64,000 nt of DNA from Deltaproteobacteria bacterium (GTDB lineage: Bacteria > Myxococcota_A > Polyangia > DRWM01 > JAAZOP01), in assembly GCA_016218765.1 (NCBI GenBank), contig JACRCZ010000074.1:1-64000 (forward strand), written 5' to 3'. Position 1 is the first letter of the stretch, and the number at the start of each line of letters is the position of its first letter. A program made the position numbers and the translations under genes. Below are positions 56,414-64,000 of the stretch, one piece after another. The notes under the pieces were generated by a model. The model saw only the letters and a list, made by a program, of their open reading frames with translations. It ran no database searches and was not told the origin of the DNA.

Positions 56414-59077
56414 GTGAACCCGCTGCCGATCGATCCGGCCCTGCCCGACCTCGTCCGGAGGATGCGCGACGAGGGACGCCTCGTGCTGGTCGCCGAACCC
56501 GGGGCCGGGAAGACGACGCGCGTGCCCCGCGCGCTGCTCGACGCCGGCCTCGCCGGCGACGGCGAGATCGTGGTGCTCGAGCCGCGGCGCCTGGCGGCCC
56601 GCATGGCCGCGCGACGGGTGGCCGAGGAGCTGGGCGAGCCGGTCGGCGAGCGCGTGGGATGGCAAGTGCGGTTCGAGGACGTCAGCTCGCCGCGAACGCG
56701 GGTGCGTTTCGTGACCGAGGGCATCCTCGGCCGCCGCCTGCATGACGACCCGTGTCTGCGCGGGATCTCCTGCGTGCTGCTGGACGAGTTCCACGAGCGC
56801 CACCTGCACGGCGACCTCGCGTTGGCCCTTCTGCGGCGGCTGCGGCGCACGGCGCGACCGGACCTGCTGCTCGCGGTGATGAGCGCGACCCTCGAGGCCG
56901 ACGCGGTCGCGCGTTTCCTGGGCGTCGACGTCGCCTCCGTCCCGGGCCGGATGTTCCCGGTCGATGTGCGGCACGCCGAGCGCGGCTCCGTCTCGCCCGA
57001 GCATCGCCCGCCGGAGGTGGCTTCGCGCGTCGCCCAGGCGCTGCGCGGGCTCCTGGACGAAGGGCCGCTCGACGGCGACGTCCTCGTCTTCCTCGCGGGC
57101 GCGGCGGAGATCCGGGCGGCGCTCGAGGCCTGCGCGCCGCTCCGCGCACGGCACGACCTGCTCCTCGTCCCGCTCCACGGCGACCTCCCCGCTGCGGAGC
57201 AGGACCGCGCCGTACGTTCCGCGCTGCGGCGCAAGGTCATCCTGTCGACCAACGTCGCCGAGACCTCCGTGACCATCGACGGCGTCACGACCGTGATCGA
57301 CACCGGCCTCGCCCGCGTCGTCCGGCACTCGCCGTGGTCCGGGCTCCCGTCGCGGCGCACGGCGCGGATCAGCCGGGCCTCCGCGACGCAGCGGGCCGGA
57401 CGCGCCGGACGCACGCGGCCGGGACGCTGCCTGCGCCTGTTCACGAAGACCGATCACGATGCACGGCCGGACCACGACCCGCCGGAGATCGCCCGCGCGG
57501 ATCTCGCCGAGACGGTGCTGGCGCTCCGCGCCTCGGACGGTGCCGCCGGCGATCTGGAGTGGCTCGAGCCGCCGCCCCCCGCCGCGGTGGACGCCGCCGT
57601 CGAGCTGCTCCGCCGCCTCGGGGCGCTCGGTCCCGCCGGCGACGTCACGCCGCTCGGACGCCGCATGCTCGCCCTGCCCCTCCACCCGCGCCTGGCGCGG
57701 CTGGCGCTCGAAGCCGACGCGCTCGGCAAGCGCGACGACGGCTGCCTGCTCGCCGCGCTCCTCGCCGAGCGCGACGTGCGCACCGCGGAACGCTCGTCGT
57801 TCGGCGGACGTGCACCGACCCGCCGGGTCGTCGCCGGCTCGTCCGATCTCCTCGACCGGCTGGACGCCGTGCGCGCCGTGGAACGCCGCGCATCGGACAC
57901 CGCGACGCTCGGCGTCGACCCCGGCGCCCTGCACGCCGTCCTGCGCGCCCGCGACCAGATCGCCGCCGCCCTCCGTCGTCTGGCTGGACCCGATTCGCGA
58001 GCCGCGGCGAGCGGACGATCAGGCCGCAGGCCGGCCCCGAAGGGACTCGGCGGCCGTGCCGCCGAGGAGGCCGCGATTCGGAGACCGCAAGGGCCGGACT
58101 CCGGACCCGAGCCGGCACGGGGCGAGGAGGCCGCGCTCCGCGCGGTGCTCGCGGCCTTCCCGGACCGCGTGGCCCGGCGGCGCTCGCCGCGATCGGAGGA
58201 GCTGCTGCTGTGCGGCGGGGGGGCCGCGCGACTGTCGGACGAGAGCACGGTGCGCGACGCCGAGCTGCTGGTCGCCGTCGATGTCGAGGAACGGCCGGAA
58301 CGCATGAGCTCGGAGCGCTCGCTGCCGCTGGTCCGGGCCGCGAGCGCGGTGGAGCCCGAGTGGTTGCTCGAGATGTTCTCCGACCGCATGAGCGAGAGCG
58401 AGGAGGTGCGGTTCGTGGCGAAGGCCGAGCGCGTCGAGTCGTCGCGGCGGCTGCTCTACGAACGCCTCGTGCTGCACGAGACCCGCGGCCCGGCGAGCGG
58501 GCCGGAGGCGGGGCGGGTGCTGGCCCAGGCGGCGCTGGCGGCGGGTCCGGACGCGTTCGGCGACGCGGACGAGCTGGCGGCTTGGCGTGCGCGGCTGGAA
58601 TTCGCCGCGGGACTCGATCCGTCGCTGCCGCGCGCGGCGGACGACGACGTGGCGGAGGCGCTGCGGTCGCTGGCCGCCGGACGCCGCTCGTTCGCCGAGA
58701 TGCGCGACGCCGGAAGCGGCGGGTTGTTGGGGGCGTTGCGCGACAGGTTGACTCCCGCGCAACGGTCGCGCCTGGAGCGGTTGGCGCCGGAGCGGGTGGA
58801 GCTGGCGGGCGGGCGACGCCTGCGGGTGCACTACGAGGCCGGCCGGACGCCGTGGGTGGAGTCGCGGCTCCAGGACTTCTTCGGGCTGGCGACCGGACCG
58901 CGGGCAGGGGACGGGCGCGTGCCGCTGGTGCTGCATCTGTTGGCGCCGAGCCGGCGCCCGGTGCAGATCACGACCGACCTGGCCGGGTTCTGGGAGCGCC
59001 ACTATCCGGCGATCCGGCGCGAGCTGATGCGCCGCTACCCGAAACACGCGTGGCCGGAGAACCCGCGGCGGGGCTAG
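56414..59077 (+). CDS. hrpB: ATP-dependent helicase HrpB
   Basis: 887 residues, GTG start, 12 bp after the previous gene. DEAH/DEAD-type superfamily 2 helicase: AEPGAGKTT at 27-35, LEPRRLAARM, DEFH at 124-127 (the HrpB form of DEAH), SATLEA, then NVAETSVTIDGVTTVIDTG and QRAGRAGRTRPG. Middle HA2 and C-terminal HrpB-specific parts are present (EEVRFVAKAERVESSRRLLYERLVL, then WVESRLQDFFGLATGP, LLAPSRRPVQITTDLAGFW). HrpB unwinds RNA or DNA; its precise job is unclear. Residues ~526-556 are encoded by a 92-bp inverted-repeat element, an unusual in-frame insertion in an otherwise conserved protein. Confidence 0.93.
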   Translation: MNPLPIDPALPDLVRRMRDEGRLVLVAEPGAGKTTRVPRALLDAGLAGDGEIVVLEPRRLAARMAARRVAEELGEPVGERVGWQVRFEDVSSPRTRVRFVTEGILGRRLHDDPCLRGISCVLLDEFHERHLHGDLALALLRRLRRTARPDLLLAVMSATLEADAVARFLGVDVASVPGRMFPVDVRHAERGSVSPEHRPPEVASRVAQALRGLLDEGPLDGDVLVFLAGAAEIRAALEACAPLRARHDLLLVPLHGDLPAAEQDRAVRSALRRKVILSTNVAETSVTIDGVTTVIDTGLARVVRHSPWSGLPSRRTARISRASATQRAGRAGRTRPGRCLRLFTKTDHDARPDHDPPEIARADLAETVLALRASDGAAGDLEWLEPPPPAAVDAAVELLRRLGALGPAGDVTPLGRRMLALPLHPRLARLALEADALGKRDDGCLLAALLAERDVRTAERSSFGGRAPTRRVVAGSSDLLDRLDAVRAVERRASDTATLGVDPGALHAVLRARDQIAAALRRLAGPDSRAAASGRSGRRPAPKGLGGRAAEEAAIRRPQGPDSGPEPARGEEAALRAVLAAFPDRVARRRSPRSEELLLCGGGAARLSDESTVRDAELLVAVDVEERPERMSSERSLPLVRAASAVEPEWLLEMFSDRMSESEEVRFVAKAERVESSRRLLYERLVLHETRGPASGPEAGRVLAQAALAAGPDAFGDADELAAWRARLEFAAGLDPSLPRAADDDVAEALRSLAAGRRSFAEMRDAGSGGLLGALRDRLTPAQRSRLERLAPERVELAGGRRLRVHYEAGRTPWVESRLQDFFGLATGPRAGDGRVPLVLHLLAPSRRPVQITTDLAGFWERHYPAIRRELMRRYPKHAWPENPRRG
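57990..58081. repeat. 92-bp inverted-repeat element within hrpB
   Basis: Ends CCGATTCGCG and CGCGATTCGG pair at 9 of 10 positions. The right 51 bp match the element at 15506-15556 at about 43 positions by eye, including the CGGCGG/CCGCCG hairpin. Surrounding codons continue the hrpB frame. Confidence 0.72.
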
Positions 59078-59078
59078 A

Positions 59079-61235
59079 CTACTCGGACAGCTCTGCCAGG
59101 ATCTCCGCCGCGCGCTCGCGCGCCGCGGCCGCGCGCTTCCGAAGGTCGTCAATCTCCACGGTGAGCGCGTCCAGACGCCGCCCGGCCTCGATCATGCGCT
59201 CGGCCACCTCGGTCGCCACGTCCTCGTCCGCGCCGGAACCGGCCAGCGCGGCGAGGTCCGCGCGGTGGCGCGCGAGCTCGTTGGAAACCGTCGTCATCGC
59301 GTTCTGCCGCTCCGACGCGTCCCCGGCCAGGACGTCCGACTCGTGCAGCGCTTCCCCCGCGCGCCGCAGGATCTCGCGCACCCCCGGCGGCAGCCGGTCG
59401 TCCTCGGCCAGGGCGGCGACGGTGCTGACGCCCAGCGTGCTCGCCGGCCAGTTGCGCTGGAGCCCCTCCTCCGTCGCGACGACCTGGGTCAGCTCCTCGC
59501 CCGCCGGCAGCTCCACGCAGACGTGGTAGTACTCGAAGCCGTCCTCGGCGGTGAGCAGCTCGACGGAGCCCCCCGACGTGACGCGCCCGTTGACGAGCGC
59601 CGGGGCCCGGAGGCAGACGTTGCGCTCGCTCGCCGCGTGGCTCGTGAGGACGTAGCTGCGCCGCACGACGTGCACGTAGTGTTCCTCCAGGCGCGGCTCC
59701 GCTCCACTCCAGTCGGTCGCCGGCGGGTGGAACCAGCGCACGATGCGCGGCTGCTCCTCGTCCTCCCAATCGCCCTGCTCGACGACAACGTCCAGGTCGG
59801 CGCCGTGAGGCAGGACGCGAGCGTCCTCGACGTACATCCGCGGCAGCCACGACTGCCCGGAGAAGCCGCCGTCGAACACCGCCAGCGGCCCCTCGCGCAG
59901 GGCGAACCCCGTGTCGTTGCGGATCTTGATCGCGGCCAGGACGTTGAGCGCGTCGTCGACCAGGCTGATTCGCTCGGCCGAGACCCCGGCATCGATCACC
60001 GGCACCAGCGCCGACTCGTGCGCCCGCAGCGAGAGCGGCTCGGTCGCGTGGTACGACAGCAGCTCCCGGCGCTGCTCGGGCGACGCCTGCGCCTCGGCGG
60101 CCAGCTCGCCGATCGCCAGGAGCTGGCTGGCGGAGACGCCGCCTCCTCCGCCATAGCCGGTGCCGATCATTCCCATGCCGGCGCTGCCGTAGGCGCTGCC
60201 GTACCCGCCTCCGCTGCCGTAGCCGTACCCGTAGCCGTAGAGCCCGGCGTCCGCGAGCTGGTCGGCGTTGGTGCCGGCGAGCTGCGGGGCCGTGTCCATG
60301 CCGTCCTCCGCGGGAACGACCTCGCGGTGCCGGAAGCGCGGCGTGACGAAGGGGAAGAGGTACGAGTTCGGCTGGCCCTCGACCAGCTCCACGGCGACGT
60401 TCTGCCAGTCCTCGTCGGTGTCGTTGTGCACGAGCGCCCAGCCCTGCACCCGAGCGCGCGCGTCCTGGAAGACGAGACGGTAGCTCACCCGCCAGACCGG
60501 GGCCTCGGCGAGGTAGCCGATCGCCAGGTCGCCGCCCTCGCGCACGGATACGCCGACGGTCTCCTGCTCCTCGCCGCGGCGCTGGGCCAGCGCCGCGACG
60601 GCGCGGTCCAGGGCCGTCTGCGCGGGCTCGTCGGCGGGGCCGACCGATTCGATCTCGTCGAGCTTGAACCAGCGCAGGGCGCCGTCGCCGGCGAGGAAGA
60701 CGACGACGGGGAGCTGGACGGTGGCGGCGTCCGGAACGGGGTTGCCCGAGGCGTCGGTGCCGTCCGAGCCGGCGGCGGCCGGCTCCTCGACGCGGGCCAC
60801 GCCGATCACGCGCCCTTCCAGCGTCTCGCCGTCCCTCGTGACCAGCTTCGCCTGGAGCCCCGCCATGGCGCCGAGCAGCGGGAGAATGGAGCCCTCGGCC
60901 GCGAAGGCATCGAACGGCGCGGGCGACTCGGCCAGGGCGGCCTCGGGCGCCAGGACGCTGGGGAACGTCATCGCGCCGACCCGTGCGCCGTCGGATGTGA
61001 GCACGACGAGCGTCATGAGGGCGTCGTCGAGGTGGTTCTGGGGCACGAGCAACGCGAGGGGTCCGTGCCGCTGCACGGGTCCGCGTCGCTCGAAGTAGCC
61101 GACGCCCGACTCGTACAGGACGACGCTCCGGAGCGGCAGGACTGCCGGGGCGGTCTCGCGCGCGGCGTGCGCGGCCGGGGCGAGCAGGCCCGTGGTCGCG
61201 AGCGCAAGGCACACCGCTCCCTTTCGATTGCCCAT
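59079..61235 (-). CDS. DUF4139-domain secreted protein
   Basis: 718 residues; GGAAGGGAGGG before the ATG selects this start inside a longer frame. Signal peptide (GAVCLALATTGLLAPAAHAA), then VVLYESGVGYFERRG, the opening typical of DUF4139 proteins. The middle has APVWRVSYRLVFQ and WALVHNDTDEDWQNVAVELV, the core DUF4139 motifs, interrupted by a flexible Gly/Tyr stretch near residues ~330-365 (YGYGYGYG). The last ~100 residues are a coiled coil. Function of the family is unknown; the protein should be periplasmic. It ends two bases from the convergent hrpB stop. Confidence 0.82.
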   Translation of the reverse strand: MGNRKGAVCLALATTGLLAPAAHAARETAPAVLPLRSVVLYESGVGYFERRGPVQRHGPLALLVPQNHLDDALMTLVVLTSDGARVGAMTFPSVLAPEAALAESPAPFDAFAAEGSILPLLGAMAGLQAKLVTRDGETLEGRVIGVARVEEPAAAGSDGTDASGNPVPDAATVQLPVVVFLAGDGALRWFKLDEIESVGPADEPAQTALDRAVAALAQRRGEEQETVGVSVREGGDLAIGYLAEAPVWRVSYRLVFQDARARVQGWALVHNDTDEDWQNVAVELVEGQPNSYLFPFVTPRFRHREVVPAEDGMDTAPQLAGTNADQLADAGLYGYGYGYGSGGGYGSAYGSAGMGMIGTGYGGGGGVSASQLLAIGELAAEAQASPEQRRELLSYHATEPLSLRAHESALVPVIDAGVSAERISLVDDALNVLAAIKIRNDTGFALREGPLAVFDGGFSGQSWLPRMYVEDARVLPHGADLDVVVEQGDWEDEEQPRIVRWFHPPATDWSGAEPRLEEHYVHVVRRSYVLTSHAASERNVCLRAPALVNGRVTSGGSVELLTAEDGFEYYHVCVELPAGEELTQVVATEEGLQRNWPASTLGVSTVAALAEDDRLPPGVREILRRAGEALHESDVLAGDASERQNAMTTVSNELARHRADLAALAGSGADEDVATEVAERMIEAGRRLDALTVEIDDLRKRAAAARERAAEILAELSE

Positions 61236-61326
61236 GTTGCCCTCCCTTCCGAGCGTCCCCTCGCGGCGCGGGCCGCGGGGCGCTTCGTGGGCCGGCGGAG
61301 GGCGGAAGTTCCCGGGGGAACCGCGT

Positions 61327-62970
61327 TTACGTTTCCCCGGGCGCCTCGACAGGAGTTCCCTCGCTTGGCGGTTCATCGCCCGGGAGCTCGTCCTGGACCC
61401 AGCGCGACCGGGGATGATGGCGGCGGGGGGCGCAACGGACGGCGGCGGGGCGGTCGTCGGGGTCCGTCCAGGTGGCGTAGTGCAGCTCCTGGATGTGGCC
61501 GTTGCGGTGGCGCACTCCCGGGCGGAAAAGGACCTCGGGGTCGCAGTTCTTCCCCTTGTAGATGAACTCGAAGTGCACGTGCGGGCCGCGGCTGATCCCC
61601 GTGCTGCCCAGCTCGGCGATGATGCCGCCCGCGGGAACGCGCTGCCCGGCGACGACGAAATTGGCCGAGTTGTGGGCGTACATCGTGACCCACCCGCCGG
61701 GATGGATGAGGATGACCATGTTGCCGTAGCCGCGGACCTCGTTGCCGCTGTAGCCGACGATGCCGGCGGCGGAGGCGCGGACGTTCCAGCCCATCTCGCC
61801 CATGACGTCGGTCGCCAGGTGGTAGCCGCCCTCGCCCGAGCCCCAGCCGCGGACGTACCAGCCGTTGCTCACGGGCCAGCGCAGCGTCCCGGGGAGCTCG
61901 TCCCCTCCGGCCGCCTCGATCCACGACTCCTTCACGCGGCCGGCCAGCAGCGCGATGGCCGCGTCGTGGGTGCCGAGACCCAGGCGGCGGGCAAGGGACG
62001 TCGCCCCGCGCGCGCTCGCGCCCCCTTCGCGGCGGACCCGCCCGTTGCGGGCCTCGCTCACCCCCGGGCTCCACAGCTCGGTCCCCTCGCGCAGCGCCTT
62101 GGCGTCGTCGGCGCTCAGGCGGTTGGCGGCCATGATCTGCCCGACGCCCACCTGGAAGGCACTGGCCAGGTCCCAGATCGTCTCCCCGGACGCCAGGATG
62201 TGGCGGATGCCCGTCGGCTCCACGGCGTCGGCGGTCTGGATCTGGTCGTCCGTGATGCCGGGAATGATCACCGGCGTGCCGACGGAGAGGGCTCGGATTT
62301 CGTCGTCGGTGAAGCCGTTGCGCTCGGACAGCTCATCGACGGTCTTGCCGTAGGTGCGGGCGATCTCCCACAGGGTCTCGCCCGAGCCGACGAAGTGGTA
62401 GGCCCCGTCTTCCAGCGGAGGGAGCGCCGCGCGAGCCGCCCGCTGGGCCTCGGCCCGCGCGGCGGCATCGAGGACGGCGACGGGCGCGGAGACGCCGGGG
62501 ATCCGCAGGACGCGGCCCTTGGAGAGCCGGCGCACGCGGTCGGCGCGCAGGTGGTTGGCGCGCAGGATGGCGTCGACGCTCACGCCGTACGACATCGCGA
62601 TGTCCCACAGCGTCTCGCCCTCCTGGACGACGTGCTCGACGAACGGCTCCTCGGCGTCGACCTCCGACGCCTCTCCGGCGTCGGGGCCCGCGTCGAGCGC
62701 CCCATCGGCATCGGCCGCGTCGCCGGCGCGCACGTCGTCGTCGTCCGGCGAACCCTCCGCCTCACCTTCGTCGGCGGACGGCGACACGTCCGCCCCCTCC
62801 GGCCCGGCGTCGCCGCTGCCCGGACGCGTGCTGGGGGAGCTGCCGCAGTAGCTTCCGGCGACCAGGTCTGCGAGAACGAGCATCCCCGGCAGGAAACGCG
62901 CGGTGGCGGCCCGGAGTCGCGATCGATTCGTCGTCGAGTTCCTTGCGGCGCGCTGCACTCCGGCCAGCAT
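61327..62970 (-). CDS. LysM and M23-family zinc endopeptidase
   Basis: 547 residues. A hydrophobic start (MLVLADLVAG, possibly a lipoprotein signal ending SYC) and an Asp/Glu/Ala linker lead to three LysM domains (about 111-159, 190-238, 256-303), each opening with EGETLWDIA, SGETLWEIA or SGETIWDLA. The M23 domain (365-500) has all ligands: His384 and Asp388 (HLATD), His433 (YAH) and His466 in HVHFEF. It should cleave peptidoglycan cross-bridges or act as a murein activator; LysM binds glycan. Divergent from the Tat-signal protein at 63111, each with its own predicted promoter. Confidence 0.92.
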   Translation of the reverse strand: MLAGVQRAARNSTTNRSRLRAATARFLPGMLVLADLVAGSYCGSSPSTRPGSGDAGPEGADVSPSADEGEAEGSPDDDDVRAGDAADADGALDAGPDAGEASEVDAEEPFVEHVVQEGETLWDIAMSYGVSVDAILRANHLRADRVRRLSKGRVLRIPGVSAPVAVLDAAARAEAQRAARAALPPLEDGAYHFVGSGETLWEIARTYGKTVDELSERNGFTDDEIRALSVGTPVIIPGITDDQIQTADAVEPTGIRHILASGETIWDLASAFQVGVGQIMAANRLSADDAKALREGTELWSPGVSEARNGRVRREGGASARGATSLARRLGLGTHDAAIALLAGRVKESWIEAAGGDELPGTLRWPVSNGWYVRGWGSGEGGYHLATDVMGEMGWNVRASAAGIVGYSGNEVRGYGNMVILIHPGGWVTMYAHNSANFVVAGQRVPAGGIIAELGSTGISRGPHVHFEFIYKGKNCDPEVLFRPGVRHRNGHIQELHYATWTDPDDRPAAVRCAPRRHHPRSRWVQDELPGDEPPSEGTPVEAPGET

Positions 62971-62997
62971 TCCCTTCGCCCCCCGTCCCCGGGGGAC

Positions 62998-63027
62998 AGA
63001 GTACGCGGGAGGTCGCGGGCGAGGCAA
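62998..63027 (-). promoter_or_regulatory. Predicted promoter of the LysM/M23 gene
   Basis: Minus strand TTGCCT (63022-63027), 18 bp, TACTCT (62998-63003), 27 bp before the ATG. Confidence 0.5.
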
Positions 63028-63047
63028 CCCGTCACCCGCCGTCGCGG

Positions 63048-63078
63048 TTGGACGAATCCCGCCGAGGTGCGCTACGAT
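63048..63078 (+). promoter_or_regulatory. Possible promoter of the Nif11-like/Tat protein
   Basis: TTGGAC (63048-63053) and TACGAT (63073-63078) are 19 bp apart, slightly wide; 32 bp before the ATG. Confidence 0.35.
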
Positions 63079-63110
63079 CCCGCTGCCGTCCTCGGCACCC
63101 GGAGGCAAGG

Positions 63111-63713
63111 ATGAAACGCCCCGAACACGATCCGCAGGAGTCGACCGATACGCCCGCGGCGCCGTCGCCGCGCACGACCATCGTCGGCGGCCGGCCGCCG
63201 GAGAAGGCGGACGCGGCGCAGACGGTCCCGACCGGGCTGCAGCGCCTGTTGCGGCTCGCGTCGTTCGACGGCGCGTTCCGCGAGGAGCTGATCCGGCGCC
63301 GGGGGGCCGCCGCCAAGGCGGCGGGGGTGCCGCTGACGGCGAGCGAGTCGGCGGTGCTGGCGGCGATCCCGGCCGAGCAGCTGGCGCAGATGGCGGGCAA
63401 CCTGCCGCCGCCGGCGCCGGGACGACGCGAGTTCCTGCGCCAGACGGCCGCGACCGCGGTCGTGCTGCTCGGCGGCGCGGCCTTGGGCTCGACCCAGGTC
63501 GGATGCCCGCTCGCCGCCGGAGGCGCGCGCCCCGACATGCCGCCACCGCCCGAGGACCGGGACGCGGGCGCGGAAGCCGAGGCGCAGCCCGAGCAGGACC
63601 ACCCCGTGACGCGGGGCATCTCCGTCGACATCCCGCCCGAGCGACCCGACCAGTCGGAGATGATGACGGGCGGCGGCGCCGCGCCGGACATGCCGCCGGA
63701 GCCGGAGCGCTGA
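63111..63713 (+). CDS. Nif11/NHLP-leader-like protein with internal Tat signal and repeated DMPP tail
   Basis: 200 residues; GGAGG before the ATG. Residues ~43-97 (LLRLASFDGAFREELI, LTASESAVLAAIPAEQLAQM) look like the helical leader domain of Nif11/NHLP-type peptide precursors. GRREFLRQTAATAVVLLGG at 104-122 is a twin-arginine signal placed in the middle of the protein. The 70-residue tail has three related blocks: RPDMPPPPE (140-148), SVDIPPERP (171-179) and APDMPPEPE (191-199), separated by Asp/Gln-rich spacers, with Cys132 after the Tat helix. A leader plus repeated short motif suggests a secreted modified peptide; no modifying enzyme is visible before the window ends. Recognition is by pattern only. 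Confidence 0.6.
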   Translation: MKRPEHDPQESTDTPAAPSPRTTIVGGRPPEKADAAQTVPTGLQRLLRLASFDGAFREELIRRRGAAAKAAGVPLTASESAVLAAIPAEQLAQMAGNLPPPAPGRREFLRQTAATAVVLLGGAALGSTQVGCPLAAGGARPDMPPPPEDRDAGAEAEAQPEQDHPVTRGISVDIPPERPDQSEMMTGGGAAPDMPPEPER

Positions 63714-63852
63714 GCCACCGCCTCGCCGCCCGATGAGATGAACGCCTGACGAGGTGGGTGCGACACCGCGTCACACCCGGTGGGACACGGGGCGGCAGGC
63801 ACGAGCAGCCGCGGGCTGAAGCGACGGCGTGCGGCCGGATCCTGGCGGCAAC

Positions 63853-63917
63853 CGAACCGCGCCCTTCAGGGCGCGGCTGCCTTGCGGAGGCTGCCGCGGG
63901 CGGAAGTCCGGTTTGGA
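63853..63917. repeat. 65-bp copy of the CCGAACCGCG inverted-repeat element
   Basis: Its left end and first hairpin are identical to the element at 15456 for over 25 bp, including the CCGCGCCC-TTCA-GGGCGCGG stem. The right end CCGGTTTGG is a degenerate inverted end. Confidence 0.75.
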
Positions 63918-63932
63918 TCGGCTAGCCCTCTT

Positions 63933-63967
63933 GGCGTCCTTTGCGGTCCTTTGCGTCCCTTGCGCGC
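63933..63967. repeat. CTTTGCG-type dispersed repeat, copy 3
   Basis: Units GGCGTCC, TTTGCGGTCC, TTTGCGTCCC and TTGCGCGC lie 15 bp after the inverted-repeat element. Confidence 0.75.
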
Positions 63968-64000
63968 TCGCCCTGAGCGGAGTCGACGGGAACCTCCGGC

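Larger units (their letters stand above)
63714..64000. other. 287-bp end stretch with two repeat elements
   Basis: No gene seen. Contains the inverted-repeat element at 63853-63917 and, directly after it, a CTTTGCG-type copy at 63933-63967. GGGTG and CACCC, pairable arms, lie near 63753-63780. Confidence 0.6.

Overview
The window reads as high-GC chromosomal DNA from a member of the Myxococcota (formerly Deltaproteobacteria). The strongest clue is the C-terminus of the protein at 51354-54521: a GCGC motif, a hydrophobic helix and an RRR tail, which is the MYXO-CTERM sorting signal of that phylum. Two transmembrane Ser/Thr kinases, many Cys-rich lipoproteins with Asp/Ala-rich linkers, FG-GAP and Sel1 repeats and a TamA/TamB pair fit the same picture. 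No tRNA, rRNA, CRISPR array, transposase or phage gene was seen.

Layout. 1-14.3 kb: the 3' part of a TonB-dependent receptor, a DsrE-like sulfur-relay protein, an outer-membrane barrel protein, a Ser/Thr kinase overlapping a TPR/PEGA protein, a lipoprotein, a very long ORF joining an FG-GAP surface protein to a SurA-N lipoprotein, a coiled-coil membrane protein, a zinc-ribbon protein and a sulfotransferase. 14.3-26.5 kb, mostly minus strand: a secreted TPR-like protein, a lipid-anchored pyroglutamyl-peptidase, tamB-tamA (outer-membrane protein and lipid export) and a lipoprotein coupled to an aromatic amino acid decarboxylase. 26.6-40.6 kb: Cys-rich and Sel1-type lipoproteins, a V4R hybrid histidine kinase, a truncated MotA/ExbB remnant, a VOC protein and a retropepsin-like protease with a small partner. 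40.9-44 kb: a second kinase fused to TPRs. 44.1-50 kb: a coherent metabolic locus with a tungsten/molybdenum aldehyde ferredoxin oxidoreductase, a polyferredoxin, a MoaD/ThiS-like protein, MetF and a zinc-ribbon protein on one strand, and an IclR regulator, a ferredoxin and a MetV-like protein on the other, divided by a 16-bp perfect palindrome. 50-64 kb: an aminotransferase, the MYXO-CTERM protein, a PPC-domain lipoprotein, HrpB helicase, a DUF4139 protein, a LysM/M23 endopeptidase and a Nif11-like/Tat protein with a repeated proline-rich tail.

How it works together. Most genes build or decorate the envelope: TamAB, barrels, lipoproteins, peptidoglycan hydrolase and surface proteins, with two kinases and one histidine kinase as sensors. 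The 44-50 kb locus looks like a regulated unit joining ferredoxin-dependent aldehyde oxidation with the methylene-tetrahydrofolate reductase step.

Two themes cross the window. Many genes carry a similar proposed promoter (-35 TTGC-like, 17-18 bp, -10 TA-rich), and three genes may be leaderless. Short repeats of at least three families are scattered through intergenic DNA, and several lie in frame inside coding sequence: in a signal peptide, in hrpB, after the start codon of a Sel1 lipoprotein, and where a stop codon is expected between an FG-GAP and a SurA-like module.
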